Positions 8,442-17,580 are shown, numbered from the stretch's first letter. The stretch: 64,000 bases of DNA from Bradyrhizobium paxllaeri (GCF_001693515.2 NZ_CP042968.1:7906501-7970500), one strand, 5' to 3'. Translations and numbers: made by a program. The notes: a model not told the origin generated them from the sequence alone.

Positions 8442-9707
8442 TAGTCGAGCGTTTCCTTGGTTCGAATCATAATCAGGCGGCCTCGGCAAGTTTGTAGGAC
8501 CAAGTATGGATGACCGGATGGCGGTTGACGTCGTCGATGCCGGCCATGATGCGCTCCTTCAGCTCGTGTTTTGAGGTCACCCGGATGTGGCGCAACGTCG
8601 AGCGGGCAAACTTGGAGAAGAAGCCCTCGATCAGGTTGAGCCAGGAGCCGTGCTTGGGAGTGAAGGTGAGTTCAAAGCGTCCGACGGGGCGGGCGTTAAG
8701 CCACGCTGTGGTTTCTCTCGATATGTGCGCGGAATGATTGTCGAGGATCAGCTTGATTGCAGTGCCTCTCGGATAAGCGGCATCGAGTAACTTGAGGAAT
8801 TCAACGAACTCCCGGCTGCGATGGCGGTCTCTCACGAGAGCATGGACCTTGCCGGTCAGCAGATCGATCCCGGCCAACAGACTGAGCGTGCCATGACGTT
8901 TGTACTCGTGATCCCGCGCAAAGGTGGCGTGAGCCCCAGGCACGGGCGGCAAATCCGGCGCCGTCGTTGCGATAGCCTGGATTCCTGGCTTTTCGTCGCA
9001 GGAGACGATTGCCACCGGCTTGCCTCGCCTCTTCGATCCGGTAGAGGTTTTTTTCAGAACCTCGACTTCACGATAGACACACAGGACCTCGGCCATCTTC
9101 TGTTCGAATTCGCTGTCGCGGTTCTCCAGATAGTAGTGCACCTTGTGCGGCTTGATTTCCTCTTTGCCGAGGATCTTGCACACCGTGCCCTGGACCAAAT
9201 TGGCCAGACACCTGTGCCCTGCCGCTGGTCCATGCACGCGCGCATGGCGTGCCAGCAATCGCGTCGTCCACAATTCATGCGGATGGCCGTGGTCTTTGGC
9301 CTTGTCGCACGCCAGCGACGCCAGCCAAGCTTTGGCCTCCGGCGTGATCGTGGGCTCCCTGCCAGGCCGCGGCCGATCGTCGAGGGCCCCCAGCGGGCCA
9401 TGGGCCAGCGCCCGCTCGACACAGCGCTCGACGGTCTGGTGATGGACCCCAAGTCTGCGCCCCACGGCACAGAACGACGGATTATCCCGGTAGGCCAGCA
9501 GCATCTGTGCCCGCGAGACCCGGCTCGCTGGCTCGGTTCTTGACCGCGAAAGAGCCGCCAACGTCTCAACCTCATCGTCGGTCATCGCCAATTCGATCGC
9601 TTGCCGCCATCCTGCCATGATACTGTTCCTCGTCGCGCCAGCCGCAACCGAGGAATCCGCCAACACTCAATCAGTTCCAGTGCGGGTTTCTTGGAATCGA
9701 ACGTCTA
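8442..9707 (-). mobile_element. IS630-family insertion sequence, 1.26 kb, inserted in ietS
   Basis: The transposase gene lies within an element bounded by TA at 8442-8443 and 9706-9707, the 2-bp target duplication typical of IS630. The ends are imperfect inverted repeats: TAGTCGAGCGTTTCC on the left and TAGACGTTCGATTCC on the right, read inward. Deleting the element with one TA restores the ietS frame exactly, which supports these boundaries. Confidence 0.85.
8473..9618 (-). CDS. IS630-family transposase
   Basis: A full-length transposase of 381 residues. An N-terminal helix-turn-helix region (AVGRRLGVHHQTVERCVERAL) is followed by a DDE domain with VSCDEKPGIQ (first Asp), LILDNHSAH (second Asp) and LNLIEGFFSKF (Glu), all intact. 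ATG at 9618 follows GAGGAAC at good spacing; an upstream in-frame start at 9666 is less likely. It cuts and pastes the element at TA sites. The gene appears undamaged, so the insertion may be fairly recent. Confidence 0.93.
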   Translation of the reverse strand: MAGWRQAIELAMTDDEVETLAALSRSRTEPASRVSRAQMLLAYRDNPSFCAVGRRLGVHHQTVERCVERALAHGPLGALDDRPRPGREPTITPEAKAWLASLACDKAKDHGHPHELWTTRLLARHARVHGPAAGHRCLANLVQGTVCKILGKEEIKPHKVHYYLENRDSEFEQKMAEVLCVYREVEVLKKTSTGSKRRGKPVAIVSCDEKPGIQAIATTAPDLPPVPGAHATFARDHEYKRHGTLSLLAGIDLLTGKVHALVRDRHRSREFVEFLKLLDAAYPRGTAIKLILDNHSAHISRETTAWLNARPVGRFELTFTPKHGSWLNLIEGFFSKFARSTLRHIRVTSKHELKERIMAGIDDVNRHPVIHTWSYKLAEAA

Positions 9708-11928
9708 GATAGTAATCGTCGCCATACCTATCAATGTTCTTCGCCATCTTGAATACTGAGCATTGCAGCGTACTCGTTCCACGCACGTCACGTGACGGTA
9801 ACAGGCTGCACTTGGCTGTGCCCGGCAAATCCTCAAAGGGAGCTTCATCTTTGTTCCGGTGCCGGAAATGTTCAATGATTGCCTCTGGTGTCATTCCACG
9901 AAGCAAATGATAATTCATCCTCAATCCGAGGTATTCGAGTCTGCTATGACGGACGGGTGGATCAAAGGCTAAGCTCACTTTGATGGCTCGCTTTCCCTTT
10001 GTTGATTGAAAATCCTTCGGCAATGGTACGCGGTAAAGCGCGAATTGGTCGATGGGCAATTCCTGCCGATCTGCAAACATGATGACGCGCGCCTCTTCGG
10101 AATTCAGCGCGCGATATAGATCTGGTATCCCGTAACCCAAGCAGTGCCTCATCGCTTTGTCGCCCAATGGTGACAAGGCTTGTATCGCTTCGGACGGATG
10201 GCTCGCAGACACTGCAAGCAATGCTCTTACTAGGTTCGCTGATGCATCCGGAAGCGCTCGAAGGAGCAACGCCGCTTTGTAGACAATTCGCGGGGCAGCC
10301 ATCGATGTACCCGTCGCGGAGGCTAACAACCCTTGGATATAGTCCGCTCGAAGAGTGAGCATGCCGGAACTCGCAAAATCTTCGCCCGCAGCAACTCGTT
10401 GAGTGCCTCCATCGAATACACAGGTACCACCAAAATCAACGAGGTCCGGCTTGATTGCATCGTTGATGCCCGGTCCGGATCGTGTGATCGGTGTTGGGGT
10501 GTTCGTTGAGGTTATCGCTCGCAGTTCAGCGCCTCCAAAGTCGGCCGGGAGACCATTAGCGTGGGCTAGGCTTCCCACGGTCAATGCTATCGCCGCCGTC
10601 GCCGGTTCAACAATCCGATTGTTGGGAGCGACAAGGTAATTTGGATAAGCACCGATGATGTTCTCAGCCGGAACACCCCATGGCGCTTGTGCGCCACCGG
10701 CCGAGTTCCCGGCCGATACGACAATTACTACATCAAGCTCTCGCGCGAGTTGATCGAGCGTCGCGGACCATTGCGAGACGCGTCCTCCATCATAGGGAAT
10801 TTTGTATTTATCACCGAGCGATACGTTTATCAGTCGGCACCCGCGCTCATGGAGTGCCGTGATCGCCTGCTTCATGACATGGGGAATGGTTTCGACATCA
10901 TCGAACTGACCTTGGTCATTGACGACTTTAACAGAAATGATGCGAACCGGACTTTGAAAGGATTGCTGATCAACGCACTCGCGCACGTCCCCGAAAGCTG
11001 CAATTCCTGCCACTTTCGTCCCGTGCCCCCAAATGTCGGCTGTACCCAAATTAGCGGGCACTCCGATTGCTTCGATGAGACTTGGAGTAAGCAGCGGATG
11101 ATCAACACTTCCGCTATCAACAATGCCGATAATCGGCGCGTCGGCAGGAGGAGCCGTTGCTTCTGGCTGCCGCTCCAAGTGGATCAATGGAACGTCACGT
11201 TCGCCGAGATCAGGGATCGGCCGGTAATCGACGCACGATACGGCTGACATTTCGAGGACGGCGCGCAAGAGCGAGCCTCTCATGCGTGCGCGTAGAACAA
11301 TCAGCCCGGCCGTCCCGATGTACCGGGATTGGACCTCCCCACCCTCATTTTGGATGTGTTGCACTAGGAGTTGGACACGGACTTCCCTGTCCATTTGGGT
11401 AGGCGCATCCCAAAGTTCGACATCGATACCATAGTCAGCATCAACCCTGATGTCGTTCAATTGAACTATGCCATCGTTGCGCAGCCGGGGACCAATCCTA
11501 TCGCTCGGGGAAATACTTCCGATATCTTCGATTGATGCGAACAACGAATTGTAAGCGGGGTTTTGGCGGCCTTCCGGTGTATCAGCCTGATATTGGCCGA
11601 GCCGCGTGCGGAATTCGCGTAACTCGACGTCATCAGAGAATAGAACCAGAATATCATTAGGCTCCTGCGCAAGCACTTTCAGCCCCGCAGTGCGCCAACT
11701 ATCCTCTTGGACCGGATGGGCAAGCGACACCTTGAGGATAAGTTCAGGGTTAATTCCCTCGACTGGCGGAACCACCCTTTGCTCAGCTACGGCAGTATCT
11801 ACTTTCGCTTGGATTTGTGCAGCATGTGCTGGGGCCGACCTCTGAGGCGGCCCCACGGGATTAGGTACCCGACGCCGGTCGATATCGCCCACCAAACGTT
11901 CAAGCGGCAGATGGGGAAAAGTAGCCAT
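9667..11928 (-). CDS. ietS: IetS subtilisin-like serine protease, C-terminally truncated by IS630
   Basis: A 753-residue S8-family peptidase with an intact catalytic triad: Asp271 in IGIVDSG, His302 in WGHGTKVAG and Ser542 in GTSMAAP, plus the oxyanion Asn408 (SAGN). It follows the AAA ATPase gene after 7 bases. Such pairs are known as IetA-IetS, first described as a toxin-antitoxin-like stability pair on an Agrobacterium Ti plasmid, with the protease as toxin, and later as a phage-defence system. Residues after 741 (DVRFQETRTGTD) come from the insertion sequence and replace the native last 42 residues. Whether the truncated protein is active is unknown. Confidence 0.85.
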   Translation of the reverse strand: MATFPHLPLERLVGDIDRRRVPNPVGPPQRSAPAHAAQIQAKVDTAVAEQRVVPPVEGINPELILKVSLAHPVQEDSWRTAGLKVLAQEPNDILVLFSDDVELREFRTRLGQYQADTPEGRQNPAYNSLFASIEDIGSISPSDRIGPRLRNDGIVQLNDIRVDADYGIDVELWDAPTQMDREVRVQLLVQHIQNEGGEVQSRYIGTAGLIVLRARMRGSLLRAVLEMSAVSCVDYRPIPDLGERDVPLIHLERQPEATAPPADAPIIGIVDSGSVDHPLLTPSLIEAIGVPANLGTADIWGHGTKVAGIAAFGDVRECVDQQSFQSPVRIISVKVVNDQGQFDDVETIPHVMKQAITALHERGCRLINVSLGDKYKIPYDGGRVSQWSATLDQLARELDVVIVVSAGNSAGGAQAPWGVPAENIIGAYPNYLVAPNNRIVEPATAAIALTVGSLAHANGLPADFGGAELRAITSTNTPTPITRSGPGINDAIKPDLVDFGGTCVFDGGTQRVAAGEDFASSGMLTLRADYIQGLLASATGTSMAAPRIVYKAALLLRALPDASANLVRALLAVSASHPSEAIQALSPLGDKAMRHCLGYGIPDLYRALNSEEARVIMFADRQELPIDQFALYRVPLPKDFQSTKGKRAIKVSLAFDPPVRHSRLEYLGLRMNYHLLRGMTPEAIIEHFRHRNKDEAPFEDLPGTAKCSLLPSRDVRGTSTLQCSVFKMAKNIDRYGDDYYLDVRFQETRTGTD

Positions 11929-11935
11929 TCGCCCG

Positions 11936-12925
11936 CTACATTTTCCCGAGCGAAGTTAGCCCCTTCCGTCGCATTTCCTGTCTAAGAGCAGAGGCAAACT
12001 CTGTTTCGCTGACGGATTTGCGTTTTTTCAACACTGCTTTCTTAATTGCATCAACGCAAATGCGCTCAATATCAGCGTAGGACATGCCCATGAGCTTGGG
12101 ACTTATGCTCTCAATATTGAAATGCGGTGGAAAGTTCGCGAACTGGCGAGCTAGCAAAAGCGCAACTTCTTTTTCTCCCGGCGGATCGAAAGATACAACT
12201 TCGTCAAAGCGACGCCATATTGCTTCATCAAGGAACTGCGGCAGGTTAGTCGCGGCAATAACCAATCCTGGCCCGCGAAAGCGTTCAATCATATGAAGCA
12301 GACTGTTCACAACACGACGCAATTCGTTGTGTTCAGTGGTGTCGGCACGAGTTCTTGCTAACGCGTCAAACTCATCCAGAAACAACACACAGGGTCGACG
12401 CCCTGCGAATTCAAACAGGCGGCGGAGATTACTGGCAGTTTCACCCAAGAAGGATGAAACGAGAACATCAATACGCGCCGCGAATAAGGGAAGAGACAAC
12501 TCTCTTGCCAAGACTTCCGCACAAAATGTCTTTCCGCAACCCGGTGGCCCCGCGAAAAGTATGCGCGTCGATAACGGCAGCCGATGACGCCTAAGCTCTT
12601 CACTTCGCCGGCGCTCTTCAATAATGCCTTCAACGAGTGACCGTGTATCGGCGTTTAGCACTATGTCCCGTAGGCCGCGAGTGACATTGATTTCATCAAC
12701 CAAGCTCGTGGCGGGATCGACCTGCGACCCTAGCGACGTTAAGCGCGGTTGAGAGGCTTGATAGTCCGGGCTGACGTTAGCATCGAGAATTTTGCGGAGT
12801 GCGTCAGCAAAGGGTTTTTTACCTTGGTTCGCCGCTTCATCAATGATCCGAAGCGCCGCCGCGCGAAACTCCTGCGACCGGCCATAGCTGCCGACAAGTT
12901 TCTTGATGTGGTCGGCCTTAGCCAT
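11936..12925 (-). CDS. ietA: IetA AAA-family ATPase
   Basis: A 329-residue cytoplasmic ATPase with an alpha-helical N-terminal region, Walker A GPPGCGKT at 126-133, Walker B VLFLDEFD at 180-187 and sensor-1 AATN. It is the first gene of a tight operon with the subtilisin-like protease. In the characterised Ti-plasmid pair this ATPase neutralises or controls the protease. The gene is visibly less GC-rich than its chromosomal neighbours, in keeping with horizontal transfer. It is the only intact member here, since ietS is interrupted. Confidence 0.88.
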   Translation of the reverse strand: MAKADHIKKLVGSYGRSQEFRAAALRIIDEAANQGKKPFADALRKILDANVSPDYQASQPRLTSLGSQVDPATSLVDEINVTRGLRDIVLNADTRSLVEGIIEERRRSEELRRHRLPLSTRILFAGPPGCGKTFCAEVLARELSLPLFAARIDVLVSSFLGETASNLRRLFEFAGRRPCVLFLDEFDALARTRADTTEHNELRRVVNSLLHMIERFRGPGLVIAATNLPQFLDEAIWRRFDEVVSFDPPGEKEVALLLARQFANFPPHFNIESISPKLMGMSYADIERICVDAIKKAVLKKRKSVSETEFASALRQEMRRKGLTSLGKM

Positions 12926-13536
12926 GAACGCACCGGAGCGAGGGAAACGCGATCAAACTAGCCTGATTTGCCCAGCGACGAAAATGGCCGACATCGGCGT
13001 AGAGCAATGAAGTTGTGTACTACCCACGTTACTCGCCACCGCGATCTAACCGCCCTCCACGCAACGTGGGAACGCCAAGACAGTCCAGAAGGGTCGGGAA
13101 GATTGGGGAACGTCCCTCCGAAATTATGAACTTTCCTAGAATATACAAAAGGGTTGTCCCGACTGACTGGCGGAGAGAGTGTCAGTCAATCCCCATTGAA
13201 AGATAAAGCATTTTCGACCTTCCTGGACCAAAACCCACCGTTTGAGCTACCGGCGGAAAATGGAATTCGGCATTCGACAAAACCTGTCCCGTCCAATGAC
13301 CCGCCGACAACACTGCCATCAAGCGACTAGCGAAACGCAAATTGCCGTCGCACCACTGCACCTCTGGCCCGGCCGTTCGTTTTCCGTCGGCACTCGATGG
13401 GCCGCAGGACGGGCCATAACACTGTTTCGCAGAGCGCTTGGCCGCGGGGGGTGCAACACTCGATTCCCTTTGATTGGTCCAAGGGCAATCCCACGGCTCG
13501 CGGCATAGCTGCTAATCGGACTGCCGGCGCCGAACG
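12926..13536. other. Intergenic region carrying an att-like repeat
   Basis: No supported gene. The stretch contains copy 1 of the tRNA-Ser-like direct repeat (13168-13219) and otherwise low-complexity non-coding sequence between ietA and the pnbB-like gene. Confidence 0.5.
13168..13219 (+). repeat. Direct repeat with tRNA-Ser 3'-end-like sequence, copy 1
   Basis: Begins TGGCGGAGAGAGTG, the reverse complement of a tRNA-Ser 3' end including CCA, and continues for about 38 bases that are almost the same as the copy at 57459. Similarity resumes at TTTGAGCTAC a few bases later. It may be an attachment-site remnant or the end of a lost mobile element. Confidence 0.6.
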
Positions 13537-14076
13537 TCAGGCCGGCGCCTTGAAATCGTAGGAGATGCGCCCGGCCGGCAGATAGAACAGGGCGATCACC
13601 GCGCCACCCCTGACCTCGGGATAATGCCGACTGCCGGGATCCGGCGCCGTCCAACCGGGCCCCTGCCAGCCCTGCAATCCCTTCAGTTGCGCGCCCTTGT
13701 CGAGGGGAACGACGAGGTTGAGCTCGCCATAAGGATGGCCGTGATATTGCCCGCGCAGCACGTCGTGATCGTCCTCGTCCTTGAAGCGGCGTGGATCGGT
13801 GCTGTTCATGTAGACCGCAGTGATGCTGAACTGGAACGTCTCGGGGACCGGCTCAAGGATGCGGCTGCGCCGATAGTTCGGGCCATCCACCTCCTGGTTC
13901 GCCGCCCAGCCCTCCTCGACCCCCATTTTGATGAGACGGGCGAGATCCCGGTAGAGCGCGCTGTCCTCTCCATAAGTCTCGTTGAGCCATCGCTCCATCG
14001 CCGCGCCCGGCGTCATGTCCTTGACCTCACGCAGAAACGGAATGCTGCGTTCGATCAGCTGTTCACGGCTTCCCAT
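13537..14076 (-). CDS. pnbB: DUF4863 protein, probable 4-hydroxylaminobenzoate lyase (PnbB-like)
   Basis: A 179-residue cytoplasmic protein whose sequence (TPGAAMERWLNETYG, ILEPVPETFQFSITAVYMNS, a cupin-like HGHPYGELN stretch and a C-terminal VIALFYLPAGRISY) fits the DUF4863/PnbB family. PnbB converts 4-hydroxylaminobenzoate to protocatechuate and ammonia in 4-nitrobenzoate breakdown. The assignment is strengthened by the nitroreductase gene only 14 bp upstream in the same operon and a divergent LysR gene, the same gene set as pnbA-pnbB-pnbR in Pseudomonas. Substrate identity remains an inference. Confidence 0.7.
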   Translation of the reverse strand: MGSREQLIERSIPFLREVKDMTPGAAMERWLNETYGEDSALYRDLARLIKMGVEEGWAANQEVDGPNYRRSRILEPVPETFQFSITAVYMNSTDPRRFKDEDDHDVLRGQYHGHPYGELNLVVPLDKGAQLKGLQGWQGPGWTAPDPGSRHYPEVRGGAVIALFYLPAGRISYDFKAPA

Positions 14077-14090
14077 GACTTTCTCCTGTT

Positions 14091-14819
14091 CTATTCCTCG
14101 AAACCCTTGAAGGAGGCGAACGCCTCCACATCCGCGCGCGGCATCAGCCGCGCTCGCGACCGCTCCTTGGGGTGGCCCATCGAAATCCCGCAGGCCACCA
14201 TCTGTTCGGCGGGGATCGACAACAGCGGACGCAATATCCGGTGGAATTTGGCGAAGGTTTCCTGCGGACAGGATTGCAGCCCGCGTCCCACCGCAGCCAA
14301 CATCACGTTCTGGATAAACATGCCAAGATCGAGCCAGCTTCCCATGGCCAGGCGGCGGTCGATGGTGACGATCAATCCAACCGGCGCGCCGAAGAACGCG
14401 TAGTTCTTTGCAGTCTGCCGGCTCCTCGCCGCAACGTCGCTTTGAGCTATACCGAGCGAGTCATAGAACAATCGCCCGAACTCCTGGCGGCGGCTGAGAT
14501 ACGGCTCGGGGAAAGCGCTGGCGTAGTATTGATATTCGGAGACGTGCTCGCTCGGCTCGTTCTCATATGCATGCAGAAGCGCAGCGGACACCTCGGCCCT
14601 GGCTGCGCCTGCAAGCACGTAGGCGTGCCACGGCTGGATGTTTGCACCGCTCGGCGCGAACCGCGCCACGCGCAGGATTTGCTCGATGGTCGATCGCGAC
14701 ACGGGACTGCCGGAGAACTCACGGCACGAGAGCCGGCCAGCGATCGCCTCGTCGATCGGACTGCGCGCAACTCCGCACGCCGCGTCCCGGTCGATCACGG
14801 CTTTTTCACGCGCGAGCAT
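14091..14819 (-). CDS. pnbA: Nitroreductase, probable 4-nitrobenzoate reductase (PnbA-like)
   Basis: A 242-residue FMN nitroreductase: SCREFSGSPVSRSTIEQIL, APSGANIQPWHAYVL, GAPVGLIVTID, DLGMFIQNVMLAA and CGISMGHP. ATG at 14819 is preferred because GGAGGAGGG precedes it; upstream sequence in frame is the shadow of the binding-protein gene, which it overlaps by 25 bases. Next to a DUF4863 lyase gene, the likely job is reduction of 4-nitrobenzoate to the hydroxylamino compound. Other nitroaromatics are possible. Confidence 0.75.
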   Translation of the reverse strand: MLAREKAVIDRDAACGVARSPIDEAIAGRLSCREFSGSPVSRSTIEQILRVARFAPSGANIQPWHAYVLAGAARAEVSAALLHAYENEPSEHVSEYQYYASAFPEPYLSRRQEFGRLFYDSLGIAQSDVAARSRQTAKNYAFFGAPVGLIVTIDRRLAMGSWLDLGMFIQNVMLAAVGRGLQSCPQETFAKFHRILRPLLSIPAEQMVACGISMGHPKERSRARLMPRADVEAFASFKGFEE

Positions 14820-16024
14820 CCGCCCTCCTCCATCGGTCTGAAGGCCTCTTCCCCCGGGATCGTGGCTAGCAACTGGTAGTAGTCGAACTGGTACTTCGAC
14901 TCCTCCGGCGACTTGACGCGGAACAGATACATATCGCGGACCAGTCGGCCGTCCTGCCGGATCCTGCCGTTGCGGGTCATGAAATCGTTTACCGGCAGCT
15001 CGCGCATCTTGGCGGCAACAGTGGGTCCATCGAGCGTGCCTGCGGCTTCGACCGCCTTGAGATAGTGCATCACCGCACCATAGGTGCCGGCATGGATCAT
15101 GGTGGGCACCTTCTTCGTCTTCTCGATGAAGCGCTTCGACCATGCACGCGTCTCATCGTTGAGGTCCCAGTAGAACGCTGAGCTGAGCATCAGGCCTTGC
15201 GCGCTTTGCAGCCCGAGGCTGTGAATGTCCGCGATGAAGACGATCAGGCCAGCAAGCTTCTGCCCGCGCGTCACGCCGAACTCGCCCGCCTGCTTCACGG
15301 CGTTGATGAAGTCGCCGCCGGCGTCGGCGAGGGCGATCACGTCCGCTTTGGAGGCTTGCGCCTGCAGCAGGAACGACGAGAAATCAGACGTATTGATCGG
15401 ATGCTTCACGGCGCCGACCACCTTGCCGCCGGCGGCATCGATCACCTTGCGGCTGTCGGCCTCGAGCTGCGCACCGAGCGAATAGTCTGCCGAAAGAAAG
15501 AACCAGCTCTTGGCACCGAGACGTGAAATCGCCCTCGTCGTCCCCTGCGACAGCGCATAAGTATCGTACGTCCAGTGGATACCGGTCGGCGAACATTCAT
15601 CGCCGGTCAGCCGGGACGTGGCCGCACCGGTGGCGAGAAACAGCTTGTTCTTGTCGCGCGTAACGCCCTGCACGGCCAGCGCGACGGCGGAATTCGCGAC
15701 GTCGAGAATCGACTCGACGTTCTCGTTCTCCAGCCACCGCCGGGCGATCGCCGAACCGATATCCGCCTTGTTCTGGTGATCCCCCGCAACGATCTCGATC
15801 GGACGCCCGAGCACCTTGCCCTTGAAATCGTCGACCGCCATCTGCGCCGCGACGACCGAGCCCCGCCCGCCATTGTCGGCGTAGAGCGACGACATGTCGG
15901 TCAGCACGCCGAGCCTGACCGGCCCGTTCTGTGCAGCCGCCGACGTCGCCGTCGCCACGAGCATCAACGCCAGTCCGATCGATTTACGCGCGCCACTTCG
16001 GGCCGACATCACCCAGGCCTTCAT
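14795..16024 (-). CDS. Liv-type ABC transporter substrate-binding protein
   Basis: A 409-residue periplasmic binding protein (type I fold, leucine/branched-chain or aromatic acid class). A signal peptide ending in ATSAAAQ is followed by VRLGVLTDMSSLYADNGG, GRPIEIVAGDHQNKADIG and an SADYSLG segment. ATG at 16024 follows GGGAGGAG. As first gene of the pnb-like operon it probably captures the nitroaromatic acid or a related compound. No permease or ATPase gene accompanies it, so it must borrow a transporter encoded elsewhere or act as a sensor. Confidence 0.85.
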   Translation of the reverse strand: MKAWVMSARSGARKSIGLALMLVATATSAAAQNGPVRLGVLTDMSSLYADNGGRGSVVAAQMAVDDFKGKVLGRPIEIVAGDHQNKADIGSAIARRWLENENVESILDVANSAVALAVQGVTRDKNKLFLATGAATSRLTGDECSPTGIHWTYDTYALSQGTTRAISRLGAKSWFFLSADYSLGAQLEADSRKVIDAAGGKVVGAVKHPINTSDFSSFLLQAQASKADVIALADAGGDFINAVKQAGEFGVTRGQKLAGLIVFIADIHSLGLQSAQGLMLSSAFYWDLNDETRAWSKRFIEKTKKVPTMIHAGTYGAVMHYLKAVEAAGTLDGPTVAAKMRELPVNDFMTRNGRIRQDGRLVRDMYLFRVKSPEESKYQFDYYQLLATIPGEEAFRPMEEGGCSRVKKP

Positions 16025-16254
16025 CGCTTTTCTCCTCCCAACCCGGTGCCGGCAATCTTGGCCAGAACGCTGCGTTGCGGAAGTGAAAGTCTTGCAGAGT
16101 GATCCTGAGCCAGCTTCAGCTAGCCGGCGGCCGCGAGAGGACGATGCGCTCCGCACGATCCGATTGGTTGCATCCGCCAATCGACTGGCCTTAACTGCCG
16201 TCGATCGTGGAATTTTGCCGAAGCGAGCGATCCGCTACAGACAGGACTCTCAGC

Positions 16255-17232
16255 GTGTCCGTTTCCTTCAAGACCCTGGATCTGAATCTGCTCAAAGTAT
16301 TCGACGCCGTCATGGAAGAGCGCAGCGTGCTGCGGGCCAGCCAGAAGGTCGCGCTGAGTCAGTCCGCCGTAAGCCACTCGCTCGCGCGGCTGCGTGAGAT
16401 GCTGGACGACGACCTGTTCGTGCGCACTGCCACCGGAATGCAGCCGACGGCCCGCGCGTTGACGATGGCACCGCAGGTTCGCCAGGCGCTGCGATCGCTG
16501 GAGGCCGCGGTCGAACTGCCGACCTTCGCTCCGGCGGTCTCGACCAAGCCGTTTACGCTCGCAGCCAACGACTTCACGACGATGGTGCTGGCGCCGCCAC
16601 TCCTGAAGATCTTGAGCCGGGAGGCTCCGTCGATCGACCTCACCATCAAGCCGGTGACGCGGATCGATCTTGCCGAGCAAATCGACCTCGGCCGCATCGA
16701 CGTCGCGATCGGCGTGTTCTCGTCTCCGCCGAGCCGCTTCCGCACGGCGCTGCTGTTCGAATATGACGATGTGCTGATCGTTGGCAGAAAGCGCAAGCTT
16801 GGCCGGCTCGACAAGGCAAAGCTCGCGACCTTGCCGCTGGTCGTCGTGTCCTTTGGCGGCGAGCAGGAGGGCGCGATCGGCGGTTTCATCTTCGAGCGCG
16901 GACTTGCCAGACGCTCGGAGATGTACGATCGCCCCGCGCTCGAACGGTCGCTGTCCGACAGCGACCGGCCGCCACGGATCGCGGTCTCGCTGCCGCATTT
17001 CCTTGCCCTGCCCGCGCTGCTGGTCGATTCCGAGCTGGCGGCTATCGTTCCGCGACCCCTGGCGCGTGTGCTCGAACAAGCGCATGCGATCACGACCCAT
17101 GAACTGCCCTACACCACGACGCCCGTGGAGGTTCGGCTGCTCTGGCACGAACGCGTCGAGGACGAACCCTCGCACGAATGGCTTCACGAGGTGCTCCGGC
17201 GCGCCACCGAAGAGCTGAGGCACAGGCGTTAG
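16255..17232 (+). CDS. LysR-family regulator, divergent from the pnb-like operon
   Basis: About 325 residues. An N-terminal winged helix (LNLLKVFDAVMEERSVLRASQKVALSQSAVSHSLARLRE in pieces, with DDLFVRT and TGMQPTARA) is followed by an effector-binding domain. GTG at 16255 follows AGGA; an in-frame ATG at 16207 is the alternative. It is transcribed away from the binding-protein gene across about 230 bp, the classic arrangement for a LysR activator of the neighbouring operon. By position it is the counterpart of pnbR. Confidence 0.85.
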   Translation: MSVSFKTLDLNLLKVFDAVMEERSVLRASQKVALSQSAVSHSLARLREMLDDDLFVRTATGMQPTARALTMAPQVRQALRSLEAAVELPTFAPAVSTKPFTLAANDFTTMVLAPPLLKILSREAPSIDLTIKPVTRIDLAEQIDLGRIDVAIGVFSSPPSRFRTALLFEYDDVLIVGRKRKLGRLDKAKLATLPLVVVSFGGEQEGAIGGFIFERGLARRSEMYDRPALERSLSDSDRPPRIAVSLPHFLALPALLVDSELAAIVPRPLARVLEQAHAITTHELPYTTTPVEVRLLWHERVEDEPSHEWLHEVLRRATEELRHRR

Positions 17233-17580
17233 CTTGCCGACTGCACCTCAGCTGCAATCACCGGCCGGCGCTTCATCGCGCGGCCGTGGTGCCGGGCATC
17301 GGAACCCAGCGTTCGCCATAGAATGGCAGAGAGGACCGTCGCAGCGGTATTCCCCGCTGCTATGGAAATTATACATGTCGGCTATTGGAAAATTTCGTCC
17401 CGCGCTGCGATCAGTGGATACCAGTGTCGCAGATTTCATCGAGTAACGCCCAAGGCAACCTCAGTCCGAATCCAATCTCCCCGAATATACCGCATCGGAC
17501 AACTTGATCCTGCCGAAGAAACTCAATGCGTAGGTGTTCGTCGGCTCACCGCTCACTCCCAACGCGCTCAAGAGGTATCC
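17233..17580 (+). promoter_or_regulatory. Leader region of iorAB, containing repeat A
   Basis: A 348-bp non-coding stretch. It contains repeat A (17323-17451) and is preceded at about 17308 by a decayed piece of the R repeat (TCGCCATAGAAT). It is the likely promoter region of iorAB. Confidence 0.5.
17323..17451 (+). repeat. Repeat A, shared upstream of iorA and of a DoxX gene
   Basis: About 125 bp roughly 80 percent identical by eye to 41041-41180 on the other strand. Conserved blocks include GAGGACCGTCGC, GGCTATTGGAAAATTT, GTCCCGCGCTGCGATCA and TTTCATCGAGTAACGCCCA. Both copies have the same orientation towards the gene they precede. Confidence 0.75.

Noticed and set aside
8442..9707. First idea that IS630 merely lies next to a complete ietS
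   Set aside because: The matching TA sites, the inverted ends and the in-frame 42-codon tail on the other side show insertion within the gene.
13168..13219. Possible complete tRNA-Ser gene
   Set aside because: Only 14 bases match a tRNA-Ser 3' end; no T-arm, anticodon or acceptor 5' half follows, so it is at most an att or tRNA fragment.
17323..17580. Upstream extension of iorA giving a 241-residue protein
   Set aside because: The extra N-terminus is a translation of repeat A; ATG 17581 begins exactly at the conserved iron-sulfur subunit.
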